Assembly (NCBI RefSeq): GCF_000717745.1
Contig: NZ_JOBH01000017.1
Span: 1-64,000, forward strand
From: Streptomyces violens
Lineage (GTDB): Bacteria > Actinomycetota > Actinomycetes > Streptomycetales > Streptomycetaceae
Direction: 5' to 3'
DNA: 64,000 nt
This document shows positions 51,489-60,928 of the stretch, in pieces. Position 1 is the first letter of the stretch. Every line of letters begins with the position of its first letter. The notes beneath the pieces were generated by a model. That model saw only the letters and a program-made list of their open reading frames with translations. It was not told the DNA's origin and did not search any database. The translations under genes and the position numbers were made by a program.

Positions 51489-52424
51489 ATGTCCGACCTT
51501 CCCGCCCGCCGTCTGCTGCTGGTGCACGCGCACCCGGACGACGAGTCGATCAACAACGGCGCCACCATGGCCAAATACGCGGCCGAGGGCGCCCTCGTCA
51601 CGCTGGTGACCTGCACTCTCGGCGAGGAGGGCGAGGTCATCCCGCCGCACCTCGCGCATCTGGCCGCCGACAAGGACGACGTGCTCGGCCCGTACCGCAG
51701 CGGCGAACTGGCCGCAGCCATGGCCGAGCTGGGCGTCACCGACCACCGCCTGCTCGGCGCCCCGGGCCGCTACCGCGACTCCGGGATGATGGGCGCGCCC
51801 CAGAACGACCGCCCGGACGCCTTCTGGCAGGCCGACCTGGACACCGCCGCCGGCGACCTGGTCGCGGTGGTCCGCGAGGTGCGCCCGCAGGTCCTGGTCA
51901 CCTACGACCCGGACGGCGGCTACGGCCACCCCGACCACATCCAGGCCCACCGGGTCGCGATGCGCGCCGCCGACCTGGCCGCCGACCCCGCCTTCCGGCC
52001 GGAGCTCGGCGCGGCCCACGTGATCGAGAAGGTCTACTGGAACTGCAACCCGCGCTCCGTCGTCGAGGAGGGCTTCGAGCGGCTGCACGCGGCCGGCCTG
52101 TCCTTCCCCGGCGTCGCCGCCGTGGACGACGTCCCCGGAGTCGTGCCGGACGACCAGGTCACCGCCTCGATCGCGGCCGCGCCCGAGCACGGCGCGGCCA
52201 AGGCCGCCGCGATGCGCGCGCACGTCACCCAGATCGCCGTGGACGGCCCCTTCTTCGCGCTCTCCAACGATCTCGGCCAGCCGCTGCTGGGCGACGAGCA
52301 CTACCGCCTCGTGCGCGGCACGTCCGGCGCGCGGGACGGTGCGCGCGAGGACGACCTCTTCGCGGGCGTACGGACGCAGGACGGGCCGGACACGGCCGCG
52401 GACACGAGGGAGACGGCGCGATGA
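51489..52424 (+). CDS. mshB: GlcNAc-Ins deacetylase of mycothiol synthesis
   Basis: A 311-residue zinc deacetylase. [20 protein letters not shown] holds the HPDD metal/base motif. [15 protein letters not shown] holds the third metal His. [13 protein letters not shown] is typical of MshB/Mca. It removes acetate from N-acetyl-glucosaminyl-inositol, the third step to mycothiol, the actinobacterial thiol buffer. Mca, the closest alternative, differs in having a longer C-terminal region. The neighbouring membrane protein gene (ATGA overlap) is the usual MshB neighbour in Streptomyces as far as I recall, which supports the call. Confidence 0.9.
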   Translation: MSDLPARRLLLVHAHPDDESINNGATMAKYAAEGALVTLVTCTLGEEGEVIPPHLAHLAADKDDVLGPYRSGELAAAMAELGVTDHRLLGAPGRYRDSGMMGAPQNDRPDAFWQADLDTAAGDLVAVVREVRPQVLVTYDPDGGYGHPDHIQAHRVAMRAADLAADPAFRPELGAAHVIEKVYWNCNPRSVVEEGFERLHAAGLSFPGVAAVDDVPGVVPDDQVTASIAAAPEHGAAKAAAMRAHVTQIAVDGPFFALSNDLGQPLLGDEHYRLVRGTSGARDGAREDDLFAGVRTQDGPDTAADTRETAR

Positions 52425-52888
52425 GCGGCAACGACGGGTCGGACAAGCGCAGCCGGGCGGCCGGCGGCGGCGCCGGGGCCGCCGAGGCCAAGGCGCCGCG
52501 GCAGCAGGAGACGCCGCCCGGCGGCGTGCTGAAGGCCGGGCTGTACGCGCTCCTGGTCGTCCTCGGCGTGCTGGTCGCGGTGGCCGGGGCGCTGGTCCAG
52601 GGGGCGTGGTTCCCCGGCGGCCTGCTGCTCGCGCTGGCGGGCGCCGCGGCGCTGTTCACCGGGGGCGCGCGGGCGGCCGTCTCGGTCGTCGGGGCGCTGG
52701 TCCCGGCCGCCGCCTGGCTGGTGACGGTGATCGCGCTCAGCGCGACGCGCGCCGAGGGCGACTTCGTCTTCGGCGCCGGGCTGGGTGCCTACGCCTTCCT
52801 GCTGGGCGGCATCGCCGTCGCTGTGATCTGTACCACGACGTCCATGGGGCGCCCGGCGCACCTGGGTGCGGTACGACGTGGCATGTGA
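52421..52888 (+). CDS. DUF6113-like integral membrane protein
   Basis: 155 residues. A disordered Ala/Gly-rich cytoplasmic start (about 35 residues) is followed by four hydrophobic helices ([76 protein letters not shown]). The start ATG overlaps the mshB stop, so the two are co-translated. The family name is from memory and the function is unknown. A link to mycothiol chemistry is suggested only by the overlap. Confidence 0.75.
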   Translation: MSGNDGSDKRSRAAGGGAGAAEAKAPRQQETPPGGVLKAGLYALLVVLGVLVAVAGALVQGAWFPGGLLLALAGAAALFTGGARAAVSVVGALVPAAAWLVTVIALSATRAEGDFVFGAGLGAYAFLLGGIAVAVICTTTSMGRPAHLGAVRRGM

Positions 52889-52980
52889 CGGGCCGTCCGA
52901 GGCCCTTGTTCGGCGGCGCGGGCAGGCGTCCGTACGGGGAGCGTTCCTCCGCACCCCGGATCCCCGCCCGCGCCGGACAG

Positions 52981-52986
52981 TATGGT
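52981..52986 (+). promoter_or_regulatory. Candidate -10 (TATGGT) for cell-wall-binding protein gene
   Basis: TATGGT would place the transcript start near 52993. A GGGAG ribosome site at 53041-53045 and the TTG start at 53054 follow. Confidence 0.35.
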
Positions 52987-53053
52987 GGTGCGCGCCGCCG
53001 AGCCGCCCAAGCACGTCGATGACGAGCGGCGGAGCCAACCGGGAGATCCTGCT

Positions 53054-55186
53054 TTGAGTCGTGAATCTGACAGTTCGTCCTCCGGGCCCCAGGGGCGCGG
53101 CGCTGCCGCCTACCCCTCGGGAACCCCGCCGTACGGAACCCGCCAGGGCGACGCCGACGAGGCGGTAGCGGCGCGGCCGGAGGAGCCCAGGACCGAGACC
53201 ACGCTGACCACCCGCATCAAGATCAACATTCCGGGATCGCGGCCGATCCCGCCGGTCGTGGTGCGCAAGCCGGTCGGCGAGGACGCCGCTGCGAACGGCG
53301 CCGACGGGGCCGGTGGCGGCCGCGGCGGCGCCGGCGCCGGCCGGACCGCGGAGCGCACCGGCAGCACGCCGCGGCCCCGGCCGCAGGCCGCGCCGCCCGC
53401 GCCCGCCGCGTCCGCCGAGAACGCGCCCGAGGACCGGAAGGAGCCCGCGGCCCCGACCAGCACCAGTGACTGGTTCGCGCCGCGCCGGCCCAAGCGCCCG
53501 GCGCCCGGCCAGGCCCCCGCGGCGCAGGGCGGCACCCCGCCCGCCGGTGGCCAGGGCTCCGGCAGCGGGCAGTTCCCGCAGCGCCCGGCCGGCGGCGGCC
53601 GCCCCGGTCAGTCCGGGCCCGGTCAGTCCGCGCCCGGCCAGGACTCCGTCCTGCCGTACTTCTCCGACGGCCCGGCCGCGCCCGGTGGCGGCGGCCCCGC
53701 GGGCCCCGGAGGCACCGCGCCCGGCACGCCCGGCCCGGCGGGGCCGACGACCGGACCCGCCAGCGGCGACCTCTCCTTCCCGGGAGCCGGTCCCGCGGAC
53801 GGCGGCGGCCGGCCGCGCTCCGGGCTGGAGGCGCTGGCCGCGGGCGAGACGCTGCCGCCCTCCGCGCCCGCGAGCGGGCGGCGCGGCGCGCGCTCCGGCT
53901 CCGACGACTGGCCGGGCGACGACCGGCCGGGCGACGACTGGCCCGGCGGCGCGCTCAACGGAGGCGGGCTCACCGGGGGCGCCACCCCGCCGCCCCTGAG
54001 CGACGACACCGCCGAGCTGACCCCGCAGCCGGGGCAGCGCCCGGGCGCCGTGGGCCCGGTCACCGGCACGGACGACCGCACCTCCAGCGACACGCTCGTC
54101 AGCGGCATCCCCACGGTGTCCGCCGACAGCGCGCCGCCGGCTCCGAAGCGCGGGGACCGTCCGGGTCCCTCCGACGCTTCCACGGCGCCGAAGCCCCCGC
54201 AGCGCGCGAAGATCCCCGAGCCGATCAACCCGCGCAAGAAGGGCCGTAACAAGCTCGTCCTCGCGTTCGGCGGCATCGTCGTGCTCGCGGGCGTCGCCTA
54301 CGGAGCCGGGCTGCTGCTGGACCACTCCGACGTGCCCGGTGGCACCACCGCGCTCGGCGTGGACATCGGCGGCACGACGAAGGAACAGGCCGTCGAGAAG
54401 CTCGACGCGGCGCTGAAGGACACCAGGACCGCGCCGCTGAAGCTGACCGTCGACGGGCAGCCGCAGACCCTGCTGCCCGCCAAGGCGGGCCTGGACATCG
54501 ACACCCAGGCCACGGTGCGGGGCGCGGCGGGCCGCGACTACAACCCGGTCTCGGTCATCGGCTCGCTCTTCGGCGGTGCCCGTACGGCCGAGCCCTCGAT
54601 GATCATCGACGACGAGAAGCTGGACATCGCGCTGAAGGCGGTGGCGGGCGAGCAGGGCGCGGCCAAGGACGGCGGCATAGTGTTCACCGCCGGCAAGGCC
54701 GTCCCGCACTACGGCAAGCCGTACAAGTCGATCGACGTCGCGGCCGCCAAGCAGGAGGTCACCAAGGCGTACCAGGAGCGGCTCGCCGGTACCGAGGGGC
54801 AGCCCGTCGCCCTGAAGACCAGCATGCAGCGGCCGACGGTCCCGGACTCCGAGGTGAACCGCGCCCTGAAGGACTTCGCCAGGCCGGCGATGTCCGGGCT
54901 GATCACGGTGCGGACGGACGCGGAGCACACGGTGTCCTTCAGCCCCGAGAAGTCGATCCCGAAGTTCCTCTCCATGAAGCCCGTCAACGGCAAGCTCGTG
55001 GAGTACTACGACCGGCCGGCCCTGAAGTCGCTCTACGGCGACACCTTCAAGGGCGTCCTGGTCACCAAGGGCGACGGCTCGAAGAAGCCGGTCAGCGTCG
55101 AGGAGGTCGCGAGCGCCGTCAGCCAGGCGCTGCGCGGCACCACCCCGGCCCAGCGGGTCGTCACCATCCCGACGAACCCCAGCTGA
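53054..55186 (+). CDS. Membrane-anchored protein with peptidoglycan-binding-like domain
   Basis: A 710-residue protein. The first ~395 residues are Pro/Gly/Ala-rich, disordered and presumably cytoplasmic, with a short conserved-looking patch (TTRIKINIPGSRPIPPVVVR). One transmembrane helix follows (KLVLAFGGIVVLAGVAYGAG, about 400-420). The outside part (GGTTALGVDIGGTTKEQAVE onward) matches the PG_binding_4 repeats found before VanW or YkuD domains, but no VanW or YkuD catalytic part is present. It may sense or bind cell wall. TTG 53054 has GGGAG 8 bases upstream. Confidence 0.8.
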   Translation: MSRESDSSSSGPQGRGAAAYPSGTPPYGTRQGDADEAVAARPEEPRTETTLTTRIKINIPGSRPIPPVVVRKPVGEDAAANGADGAGGGRGGAGAGRTAERTGSTPRPRPQAAPPAPAASAENAPEDRKEPAAPTSTSDWFAPRRPKRPAPGQAPAAQGGTPPAGGQGSGSGQFPQRPAGGGRPGQSGPGQSAPGQDSVLPYFSDGPAAPGGGGPAGPGGTAPGTPGPAGPTTGPASGDLSFPGAGPADGGGRPRSGLEALAAGETLPPSAPASGRRGARSGSDDWPGDDRPGDDWPGGALNGGGLTGGATPPPLSDDTAELTPQPGQRPGAVGPVTGTDDRTSSDTLVSGIPTVSADSAPPAPKRGDRPGPSDASTAPKPPQRAKIPEPINPRKKGRNKLVLAFGGIVVLAGVAYGAGLLLDHSDVPGGTTALGVDIGGTTKEQAVEKLDAALKDTRTAPLKLTVDGQPQTLLPAKAGLDIDTQATVRGAAGRDYNPVSVIGSLFGGARTAEPSMIIDDEKLDIALKAVAGEQGAAKDGGIVFTAGKAVPHYGKPYKSIDVAAAKQEVTKAYQERLAGTEGQPVALKTSMQRPTVPDSEVNRALKDFARPAMSGLITVRTDAEHTVSFSPEKSIPKFLSMKPVNGKLVEYYDRPALKSLYGDTFKGVLVTKGDGSKKPVSVEEVASAVSQALRGTTPAQRVVTIPTNPS

Positions 55187-55203
55187 CCCGCGGCGACGAC
55201 GCG

Positions 55204-55234
55204 AAGGCCCCCACGGCACGCCCGTGGGGGCCTT
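55204..55234 (+). terminator. Hairpin after wall-binding protein gene
   Basis: A perfect 13-bp stem (55204-55216 with 55222-55234), loop CACGC, 18 bases after the stop. Confidence 0.88.
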
Positions 55235-55319
55235 CCCGTACTGCCCGCGAATTCCCCTGTACGACGGGACCTTCGCCCCTGTGGGGGCGGCGAGCGGCGG
55301 GCGCATGCTGGACAGTGCT

Positions 55320-56483
55320 ATGCCTTTCACGCGTCTGAAGCACTCCGGCCGCCGGAGAGCACTGCTCCTGATCGTCGTGCTGGTCCTGCTCGCACTGGCG
55401 GACTGGGCCACGGGTCCGCAGGTGCGCATCATCTCCTTCGCCGGCGTCGTGCCCATGTTCGCCGCGCTGCGCTGCTCCGCCCGCTGGACCGCCGCGGTGA
55501 CGGCCACGTTCGTCGCCGCGAGCGCCTGGATCTACTCGCTCAACTTCGTGGACTGGACCCTGTCCGGCTCCCTCGTGGGGATCTTCGGCACCCTCGTGGT
55601 CGCCGTCTTCGCCCTGGGGCTGTGCCACAACCGGCGGCGGCGCGACGAGGTGTACTCCCGTACCCGGCTGGTCGCCGACGAGGTGCAGCGGGCCATGCTG
55701 CACGAGCTGCCGCTGCGCGCCGGACGGTACGGCGTCGCCGGCTTCTACGTCTCCGCGCTGGAGGGCGCCCGGGTCGGCGGCGACATCTACGAGGCGGTCG
55801 AGACGCCGTACGGCACCCGGCTGGTCATCGGCGACGTGCAGGGGAAGGGCATGCCGGCGATCGGCGCGGGCCACGAGGCGCTGGCGTCCTTCCGCGAGGC
55901 CGCGCACTACGAACCGACGCTGGAGGGGGTCGCCGAGCGCATGGAGGCGTCCCTGAAGCGGCACAACGCGCGTGCGGTCGCGCAGGGCGGCAAGGAGCGC
56001 TTCGTGACGGCGCTGCTCATGGAGGTCGGCCCCGAGGGCCGCGGCCGCTCGCTGTCCTGCGGGCACATCCCGTACTACGTCGTCCGCGGCGACTCCGTCA
56101 CCGAGCGCGGCGAGGGCAACTGGCTGCCGCTCGGCCTGGGCGACCTGACCGGTGAGCGGCGCCGGGCCTTCGACGCACGGCCGCTGGACGAGGACTGGGC
56201 CGTGCTGTGCACCGACGGCGTGACCGAGGCCCGCGGCCCGGACGGCACGTTCTACCCGCTGCGCGAGCGGCTGGCCGGCTGGACCGGCCTCGGCCCGGCC
56301 GAGCTGGCCGCGGCCCTCCGCGCCGACCTGGAGGACTTCACGGACGGGGCCCTACGGGACGACGCGACGGTACTGGTCGTCCGGCGCAGCCCGGACAGCG
56401 CCCCGCTGCGGCCGGCGGCGGACGGCCCGGAGCTCGGCCGCGCACATGGCTGTACGGCCGCCCCGGCCCGCTCCCTCCGCTGA
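55320..56483 (+). CDS. Membrane PP2C/SpoIIE-type phosphatase
   Basis: A 387-residue protein. Three or four N-terminal helices (ALLLIVVLVLLALADWATG; ISFAGVVPMFAALRC; AAVTATFVAASAWIYSL; GIFGTLVVAVFALGLC) precede a SpoIIE phosphatase domain. The latter has DEVQRAMLHELP, GARVGGDIYEAV, VIGDVQGKGMPAI, SCGHIPYYVVRG, LCTDGVTEARG and RDDATVLVVRR, so the metal-binding Asp residues are present. In the family such phosphatases act on anti-anti-sigma proteins. An ATG at 55305 is an equally possible start, since neither has a good ribosome site. Confidence 0.88.
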   Translation: MPFTRLKHSGRRRALLLIVVLVLLALADWATGPQVRIISFAGVVPMFAALRCSARWTAAVTATFVAASAWIYSLNFVDWTLSGSLVGIFGTLVVAVFALGLCHNRRRRDEVYSRTRLVADEVQRAMLHELPLRAGRYGVAGFYVSALEGARVGGDIYEAVETPYGTRLVIGDVQGKGMPAIGAGHEALASFREAAHYEPTLEGVAERMEASLKRHNARAVAQGGKERFVTALLMEVGPEGRGRSLSCGHIPYYVVRGDSVTERGEGNWLPLGLGDLTGERRRAFDARPLDEDWAVLCTDGVTEARGPDGTFYPLRERLAGWTGLGPAELAAALRADLEDFTDGALRDDATVLVVRRSPDSAPLRPAADGPELGRAHGCTAAPARSLR

Positions 56484-56489
56484 CCGCTC

Positions 56490-57344
56490 TCAGTTCAGCA
56501 TCGCCCGGGCCGCCGACGCCTGCCGGCGGACCGTTTCGGCGGCCGCCGGGTCCACCGCCTCCACCACCGTCGCGTACTCCTCCAGCTCCGCCGCGCCGCG
56601 CACGAAGTCGCCCCGCTCCACCAGCACCTTGGCGTGCTCGTGCCGCAGCCGCGCCGGATGGCTCGGCAGCAGCAGCGACAGCTCGATCGCCCACAGCCGT
56701 ACGTCGCTGCGCTCGGGGCGGGCCGCCGCCCAGGCCCTGATGTTGTTCAGGACGCGCAGGACGGTCTCCAGGGGATCGGCGGGCGCCAGCATCTGCGGCG
56801 TCAGCGGCTCGCCGGTCGCGCCCGCGACCAGCAGTCCGGCGTCCTCGTCGGTCAGGATCCGCCCGCCGTCGAACGGGTCCACCAGCACATGCGCGCCGTA
56901 CGGGTCGCCGAACCCGACGACGTAGTGCCCGGGCAGCGCCACGCCGTACACCGGCGCCCCCGCCCGCCGCGCGACCTCCGTCCACACCACGGACAGCAGG
57001 ATCGGCAGCCCGCGGCGGCGCCGCAGCACCTCGTGGAGCAGCGAGGACTCCAGCCGCTGGTAGTCGGCGGGCAGGCCGTGGAAGCCGCAGCGGTGGCCGA
57101 GCAGCTCGGCGACGTTACGGGCCCAGGCGCGCGGGCCGCCGGCTGGACGGTACGGGAGCAGGCCCGCCAGCCGGTCCAGCTCGATCTGTGCGGCGTCCAG
57201 GGCGTGCTCGTCCAGCCCCGGGTCGGCCTCCGCGGCCAGCAGCAGGCACAGCAGTGACAGGTCGGGGCGCTGCTCGCGCGCGGCCGCGGCGAACCGTTCC
57301 CGCCGTGCGGCGGCGTCGCGTCCGGGCTCGGGCTCGGGGTGCAT
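56490..57344 (-). CDS. SirB1-family (transglutaminase-like/TPR) protein
   Basis: 284 residues. The central part RRRGLPILLSVVWTEVARRA and GVALPGHYVVGFGDPYGAHV followed by DPFDGGRILT is the SirB1 transglutaminase-like core, but the catalytic Cys of true transglutaminases is not apparent. The C-terminal ~100 residues form TPR-like helices (LLPSHPARLRHEHAKVLVER). The role of the family is uncertain. It converges on the PP2C gene with only 6 bases between stops and lies just downstream of the acetyltransferase gene on the same strand, probably co-transcribed. Confidence 0.83.
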   Translation of the reverse strand: MHPEPEPGRDAAARRERFAAAAREQRPDLSLLCLLLAAEADPGLDEHALDAAQIELDRLAGLLPYRPAGGPRAWARNVAELLGHRCGFHGLPADYQRLESSLLHEVLRRRRGLPILLSVVWTEVARRAGAPVYGVALPGHYVVGFGDPYGAHVLVDPFDGGRILTDEDAGLLVAGATGEPLTPQMLAPADPLETVLRVLNNIRAWAAARPERSDVRLWAIELSLLLPSHPARLRHEHAKVLVERGDFVRGAAELEEYATVVEAVDPAAAETVRRQASAARAMLN

Positions 57345-57361
57345 GTCAGGTCCGTACCCGT

Positions 57362-58369
57362 TCAGCGGGGGCCGTCCTGCGGGGCGCGCCGGTAGTGGTA
57401 GTGGTGATGATCGGTGAAGCCGAGGCCGTCGTACAGCGCCCGGGCCCCGGCATTGTCCGCCTCGACCTGCAGATACGCCGCCGATGCGCCCTCCTGGAGC
57501 GCCCGCTCGGCGAGCGCGGCCATCACCAGCGTGGCCAGCCCCTGCCGGCGGTGCGCCGGGGCGACCTCCACGGCGGCGAAGCCCGCCCAGCGGCCGTCGA
57601 CGACGACCCGCCCGATGGCGGCGGGCCCGTCCTCGCCCGGCACCGTCGCGAACCACACCGAAGGCCCGCCGGTCAGCACCTTCACCGCCTCGGGCGGCGC
57701 GTCGGCGCTCCGGTTGTACATCGAGATCCAGCCCTCGTCCGGCTCCCGGGACAGCCGTACCCGGCCGGTGTCCGCGTCGGTGTCGGCCAGCGGGGCGAGC
57801 GCTCCGACGCGCACGATCGTGTGCCGTTCGGCCGTCCAGCCGCGCCGCTCCAGCTCGGCGGCGAGCAGCTCGTCACTGCCGGCCGCGCCGGTGGACACGA
57901 CGACGTACGGGGGCAGGCCGCGGGCTGCGTACCAGGCGCGGACGCGGTCCAGCGCGGCGTCCAGCGGGACGCCGGGGTCGCCGACCGGCAGCGCGGAATT
58001 CGCCCGCTTGGTGAACCCGGCGGCAGCTCTGAGCGTCCACTCCCCGAGTCGCTCCGTCTCGACAGCCGGCCAGCCGCGCGCGGCGACCTCCGTGAGCTCC
58101 CGCGCGCTCGTCGCGGGGCCTCTCCGGCGGGCCGGTGCGGCGGGGACCACCTTGCCCGCGACCAGCGTGCTCTCCATGATCCGAACCTCCTCACCGGTCC
58201 GCCGTGTGATGCTCAGCACACCATCGTCCCACGATGTGAGAACGCCGACCGTGTCGGTGAATCGCTCCGTGGACGTGCCGGGCTCGGCGAGCCTGCGTAC
58301 CGATACCCTTTTCCCCACGTCAGCAGGGGTGATGGCGACCTCCAGTCGTCCGCCCGTGGTGAATTCCAC
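57362..58369 (-). CDS. GNAT-family acetyltransferase with N-terminal beta domain
   Basis: 335 residues. The first ~75 residues (RLEVAITPADVGKRVSVRRL; VGVLTSWDDGVLSITRRTGE) look like a small SH3/LSM-like barrel. The C-terminal half is a GNAT domain with acetyl-CoA loop VAPAHRRQGLATLVMAAL and closing AYLQVEADNAGARALYDGLG. It should transfer an acetyl group to an unknown amine. The GTG at 58369 is preceded only by a weak GGGCGGG. It is divergent from fdxA. Confidence 0.87.
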   Translation of the reverse strand: MEFTTGGRLEVAITPADVGKRVSVRRLAEPGTSTERFTDTVGVLTSWDDGVLSITRRTGEEVRIMESTLVAGKVVPAAPARRRGPATSARELTEVAARGWPAVETERLGEWTLRAAAGFTKRANSALPVGDPGVPLDAALDRVRAWYAARGLPPYVVVSTGAAGSDELLAAELERRGWTAERHTIVRVGALAPLADTDADTGRVRLSREPDEGWISMYNRSADAPPEAVKVLTGGPSVWFATVPGEDGPAAIGRVVVDGRWAGFAAVEVAPAHRRQGLATLVMAALAERALQEGASAAYLQVEADNAGARALYDGLGFTDHHHYHYRRAPQDGPR

Positions 58370-58510
58370 AGCTGTGCCCGCCCCTCTTGTTCGTCTCGTG
58401 CCCGGGACCGGAGATACTAGGTGCGGGCATCGACGACGCCGCGCTCCCGCGCGCCCTGAGGCGGCCGCCCCAAAGACGGTCCGCCGGCCCTAACGAGGAG
58501 GAACGACAGC

Positions 58511-58831
58511 GTGACCTACGTCATCGCGCAGCCTTGTGTCGACGTCAAGGACAAGGCGTGCATCGAGGAGTGCCCGGTCGACTGCATCTACGAGGGCTCC
58601 CGGTCCTTGTACATCCACCCGGACGAATGCGTCGACTGTGGCGCCTGTGAGCCGGTCTGCCCGGTCGAGGCCATCTTCTACGAGGATGACACCCCGGAGG
58701 AGTGGAAGGACTACTACAAGGCGAACGTCGAGTTCTTCGACGAGCTGGGTTCGCCCGGTGGTGCGTCGAAGCTGGGCCTGATCGAGAAGGACCACCCCTT
58801 CATCGCCGCGCTGCCGCCGCAGAACCAGTAA
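58511..58831 (+). CDS. fdxA: Seven-iron ferredoxin
   Basis: A 106-residue ferredoxin of the [3Fe-4S][4Fe-4S] type. The N-terminal CVDVKDKACIEECPVDC has the spacing of the [3Fe-4S] site plus one distal Cys. CVDCGACEPVCPVEAI is the classical [4Fe-4S] box. The C-terminal helix region (WKDYYKANVEFFDELG; GLIEKDHPFIAALP) is typical of actinobacterial FdxA. It carries electrons for redox enzymes. GTG 58511 has GAGGAGG upstream. A hairpin separates it from dapC. Confidence 0.95.
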   Translation: MTYVIAQPCVDVKDKACIEECPVDCIYEGSRSLYIHPDECVDCGACEPVCPVEAIFYEDDTPEEWKDYYKANVEFFDELGSPGGASKLGLIEKDHPFIAALPPQNQ

Positions 58832-58853
58832 CGGCAGGCCACAGCGCCGCTCC

Positions 58854-58886
58854 GGTCCCGTACGGCCTGTACCGCCGTACGGGACC
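58854..58886 (+). terminator. Hairpin between fdxA and dapC
   Basis: A perfect 12-bp stem GGTCCCGTACGG (58854-58865) with CCGTACGGGACC (58875-58886), 9-base loop. It may end fdxA messages or lower read-through into dapC. Confidence 0.8.
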
Positions 58887-58921
58887 GAGCCGTTCCCCGA
58901 CACGTACGAAAGAAGAGCAAC

Positions 58922-60019
58922 GTGGGCGCAGTATCCGCACGCCTCCCCGTCTTTCCCTGGGACCGGCTGGAGCCCTACAAGGCGACGGCCGCCGCGCATG
59001 CCGACGGCATCGTGGACCTGTCCGTGGGGACCCCGGTCGACCCGGTGCCGCCGCTGATCCAGAAGGCGCTCGCCGACGCCTCGGACAGCCCGGGCTATCC
59101 GACCGTGTGGGGCACGCCGGCGCTGCGGGACGCGCTCACCGGCTGGGCGGGCCGCCGCCTCGGCGCCACGGGCCTGGAGCACGCCAACGTCCTGCCGGTC
59201 GTCGGCTCCAAGGAGCTGGTGGCCTGGCTGCCCACCCAGCTCGGCCTGGGCGCCGGTGACAAGGTCGCCTACCCGCGCCTGGCGTACCCGACGTACGAGG
59301 TCGGCGCGCGGCTCGCGGGCGCCGAGCCGGTCGTCTACGACGACCCCACGGAGCTGGACCCCACCGGCCTGAAGCTGCTCTGGCTGAACTCCCCGTCCAA
59401 CCCCACCGGACGCGTGCTGAGCGCCGACGAGCTGCGCCGCACGGTCGCCTGGGCCCGCGAGCACGGCGTACTGATCTTCAGCGACGAGTGCTACCTGGAG
59501 CTGGGGTGGGAGGCCGACCCGGTCTCCGTGCTGCACCCGGAGGTCAACGGCGGTTCGTACGACGGCCTCGTCGCCGTGCACTCGCTCTCCAAGCGCTCCA
59601 ACCTCGCGGGCTACCGCGCGGCCTTCCTGGCCGGCGACGCCGCGGTCCTCGGTGAGCTGCTGCAGATCCGCAAGCACGGCGGCATGATGGTCGCGGCGCC
59701 CGTGCAGGCCGCCACGGTCGCGGCGCTGGGCGACACCGAGCACGTCGCCGAGCAGCGCGAGCGCTATGCCCGCCGCCGTACCGCGCTGCGCGCCGCCTTC
59801 GAGGCCGCGGGCTTCCGCATCGAGCACAGCGAGGCGTCGCTGTACCTCTGGGCGACTCGCGACGAGCCCTGCTGGGACACCGTCGGCGACCTCTCCAAGC
59901 GCGGCATCCTCGTCGCGCCGGGCGACTTCTACGGCCCGGCGGGGGAGCGGTTCGTGCGGATCGCGTTCACGGCCACTGACGAGCGGGTGGACGCGGCGGT
60001 CCGCCGGCTCGCCGAGTAG
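58922..60019 (+). CDS. dapC: N-succinyldiaminopimelate aminotransferase
   Basis: A 365-residue class I/II PLP aminotransferase. Features are VDLSVGTPVDPVPPLIQKAL, NSPSNPTGRVLS, FSDECYLELGW with the PLP-contacting Asp and Tyr, and HSLSKRSNLAGYRAAF with the catalytic Lys. Close relatives are annotated DapC in actinobacteria, next to fdxA as here. It makes N-succinyl-LL-diaminopimelate, the substrate of DapE, whose gene lies 1.9 kb downstream, so both act in lysine and cell-wall precursor synthesis. GTG 58922 follows an AAGAAGAG site. Confidence 0.92.
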   Translation: MGAVSARLPVFPWDRLEPYKATAAAHADGIVDLSVGTPVDPVPPLIQKALADASDSPGYPTVWGTPALRDALTGWAGRRLGATGLEHANVLPVVGSKELVAWLPTQLGLGAGDKVAYPRLAYPTYEVGARLAGAEPVVYDDPTELDPTGLKLLWLNSPSNPTGRVLSADELRRTVAWAREHGVLIFSDECYLELGWEADPVSVLHPEVNGGSYDGLVAVHSLSKRSNLAGYRAAFLAGDAAVLGELLQIRKHGGMMVAAPVQAATVAALGDTEHVAEQRERYARRRTALRAAFEAAGFRIEHSEASLYLWATRDEPCWDTVGDLSKRGILVAPGDFYGPAGERFVRIAFTATDERVDAAVRRLAE

Positions 60020-60035
60020 CGACATCGTCCTTACG

Positions 60036-60079
60036 CGCGAGAGGGCCCCGGGAGCAGCTGCTCCCGGGGCCCTCTCGCG
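60036..60079. terminator. 44-base perfect palindrome between convergent genes
   Basis: 22 bases (60036-60057) are exactly complementary to 60058-60079, with no built-in loop. It lies between dapC and the secreted-protein gene and should end transcription in both directions. Confidence 0.9.
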
Positions 60080-60092
60080 TCCGGCGGGGGTA

Positions 60093-60605
60093 TCAGCCGC
60101 CCAGGCCGCCCAGACCGCCGAGCAGGCTCCCGACCGGCAGGCCGCCCAGGCTGTCGGTCGGCAGGCCCTTGGTCACCGGCAGCTGCCCGAGCAGCTCGCC
60201 CGCGGGGAGCTGCTCCGCGAGCGGCAGGCCCTTGGTGAGGTCGTCGGTGGGCAGCGACCGGGTGGTGTCGCCGACGGCGTCCTTGGTGCCCTTGACGTGA
60301 CCGGTGGTCTTCTTGGTGGTGGGGCTGAGCTTGCGCAGCGTCTCGTTGCCGGTCCGGCCGGCCTCCGGGACTGCCTCCTTCACGACCTCACCGGCGACCG
60401 GCCCGGCCACGGCACTGGTGTTCTCCAGGGCGTTGCCGGCGGTCTCGGTGACGCTCGACGGGTCCACCTTGGTCAGTCCACCCAGGTCGGCGGCCTTGGG
60501 CAGGTCCACGGCGCTCGCGGAGCCGGCGGCGCCGACCACGGGAGCTGCGCCCGCTGCGACCAGCAGCGCGGCCCGGGCGATCCGACGCGTAAGGGGGAGG
60601 GACAT
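60093..60605 (-). CDS. Small secreted Gly/Leu/Pro-rich protein
   Basis: 170 residues. A Sec signal peptide (RRIARAALLVAAGAAPVVG, cleavage near ASA-VDL) is followed by a low-complexity mature part. That part has repeated short motifs (LPTDDLTKGLPLAEQLPAGE; LPTDSLGGLPVGSLLGGLGG) and no cysteines or catalytic motif. Similar Streptomyces proteins are often annotated ATP-binding protein without basis. I see no such motif. ATG 60605 has AAGGAG. A surface or wall-associated role is possible. Confidence 0.75.
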   Translation of the reverse strand: MSLPLTRRIARAALLVAAGAAPVVGAAGSASAVDLPKAADLGGLTKVDPSSVTETAGNALENTSAVAGPVAGEVVKEAVPEAGRTGNETLRKLSPTTKKTTGHVKGTKDAVGDTTRSLPTDDLTKGLPLAEQLPAGELLGQLPVTKGLPTDSLGGLPVGSLLGGLGGLGG

Positions 60606-60928
60606 GGTGCTCCTTTGACGGAGAGGGACTTGTTCTTCTGTGCAGACGTGCGGTGTCCGCCGGGCGGCGGCAGTCGACTGCCGGGCGGACGCAGTGAATA
60701 CCGCGCCAGAGCCCCGAAGGTTGCGGTGCGCCCCGGTAAAGAATTGGTAACGCGTCGCATTATCTGCTTCGGATGAAAGTGGGCGAAATTCGTACGTCCG
60801 GCGGAGGTGAAAGAACGTCACGCCTCTGCTGTCCCAAGGGAGTTACGGGTCAGTGGCAGGGGTGAGGAAAGTGCCGGGAATTGTCGTCCTGGATTGACGC
60901 CATTCCCACTGCCGAGGGAATACCCGGA
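60606..60928 (-). promoter_or_regulatory. Promoter region of the secreted protein gene
   Basis: 323 non-coding bases. The lower-GC part (60735-60800) reads, on the minus strand, GCAGATAATGCGACG and GTTACCAATTCTTTACC, giving possible -10 elements but no clear pair. The region also contains the end spacer of the next minus-strand gene. No RNA gene was seen. Confidence 0.35.

Noticed and set aside
52301..55507. 1068-codon minus-strand open frame opposite mshB and the wall-binding protein
   Set aside because: It is antisense to genes with clear domains. The low-complexity DNA explains the lack of stops.
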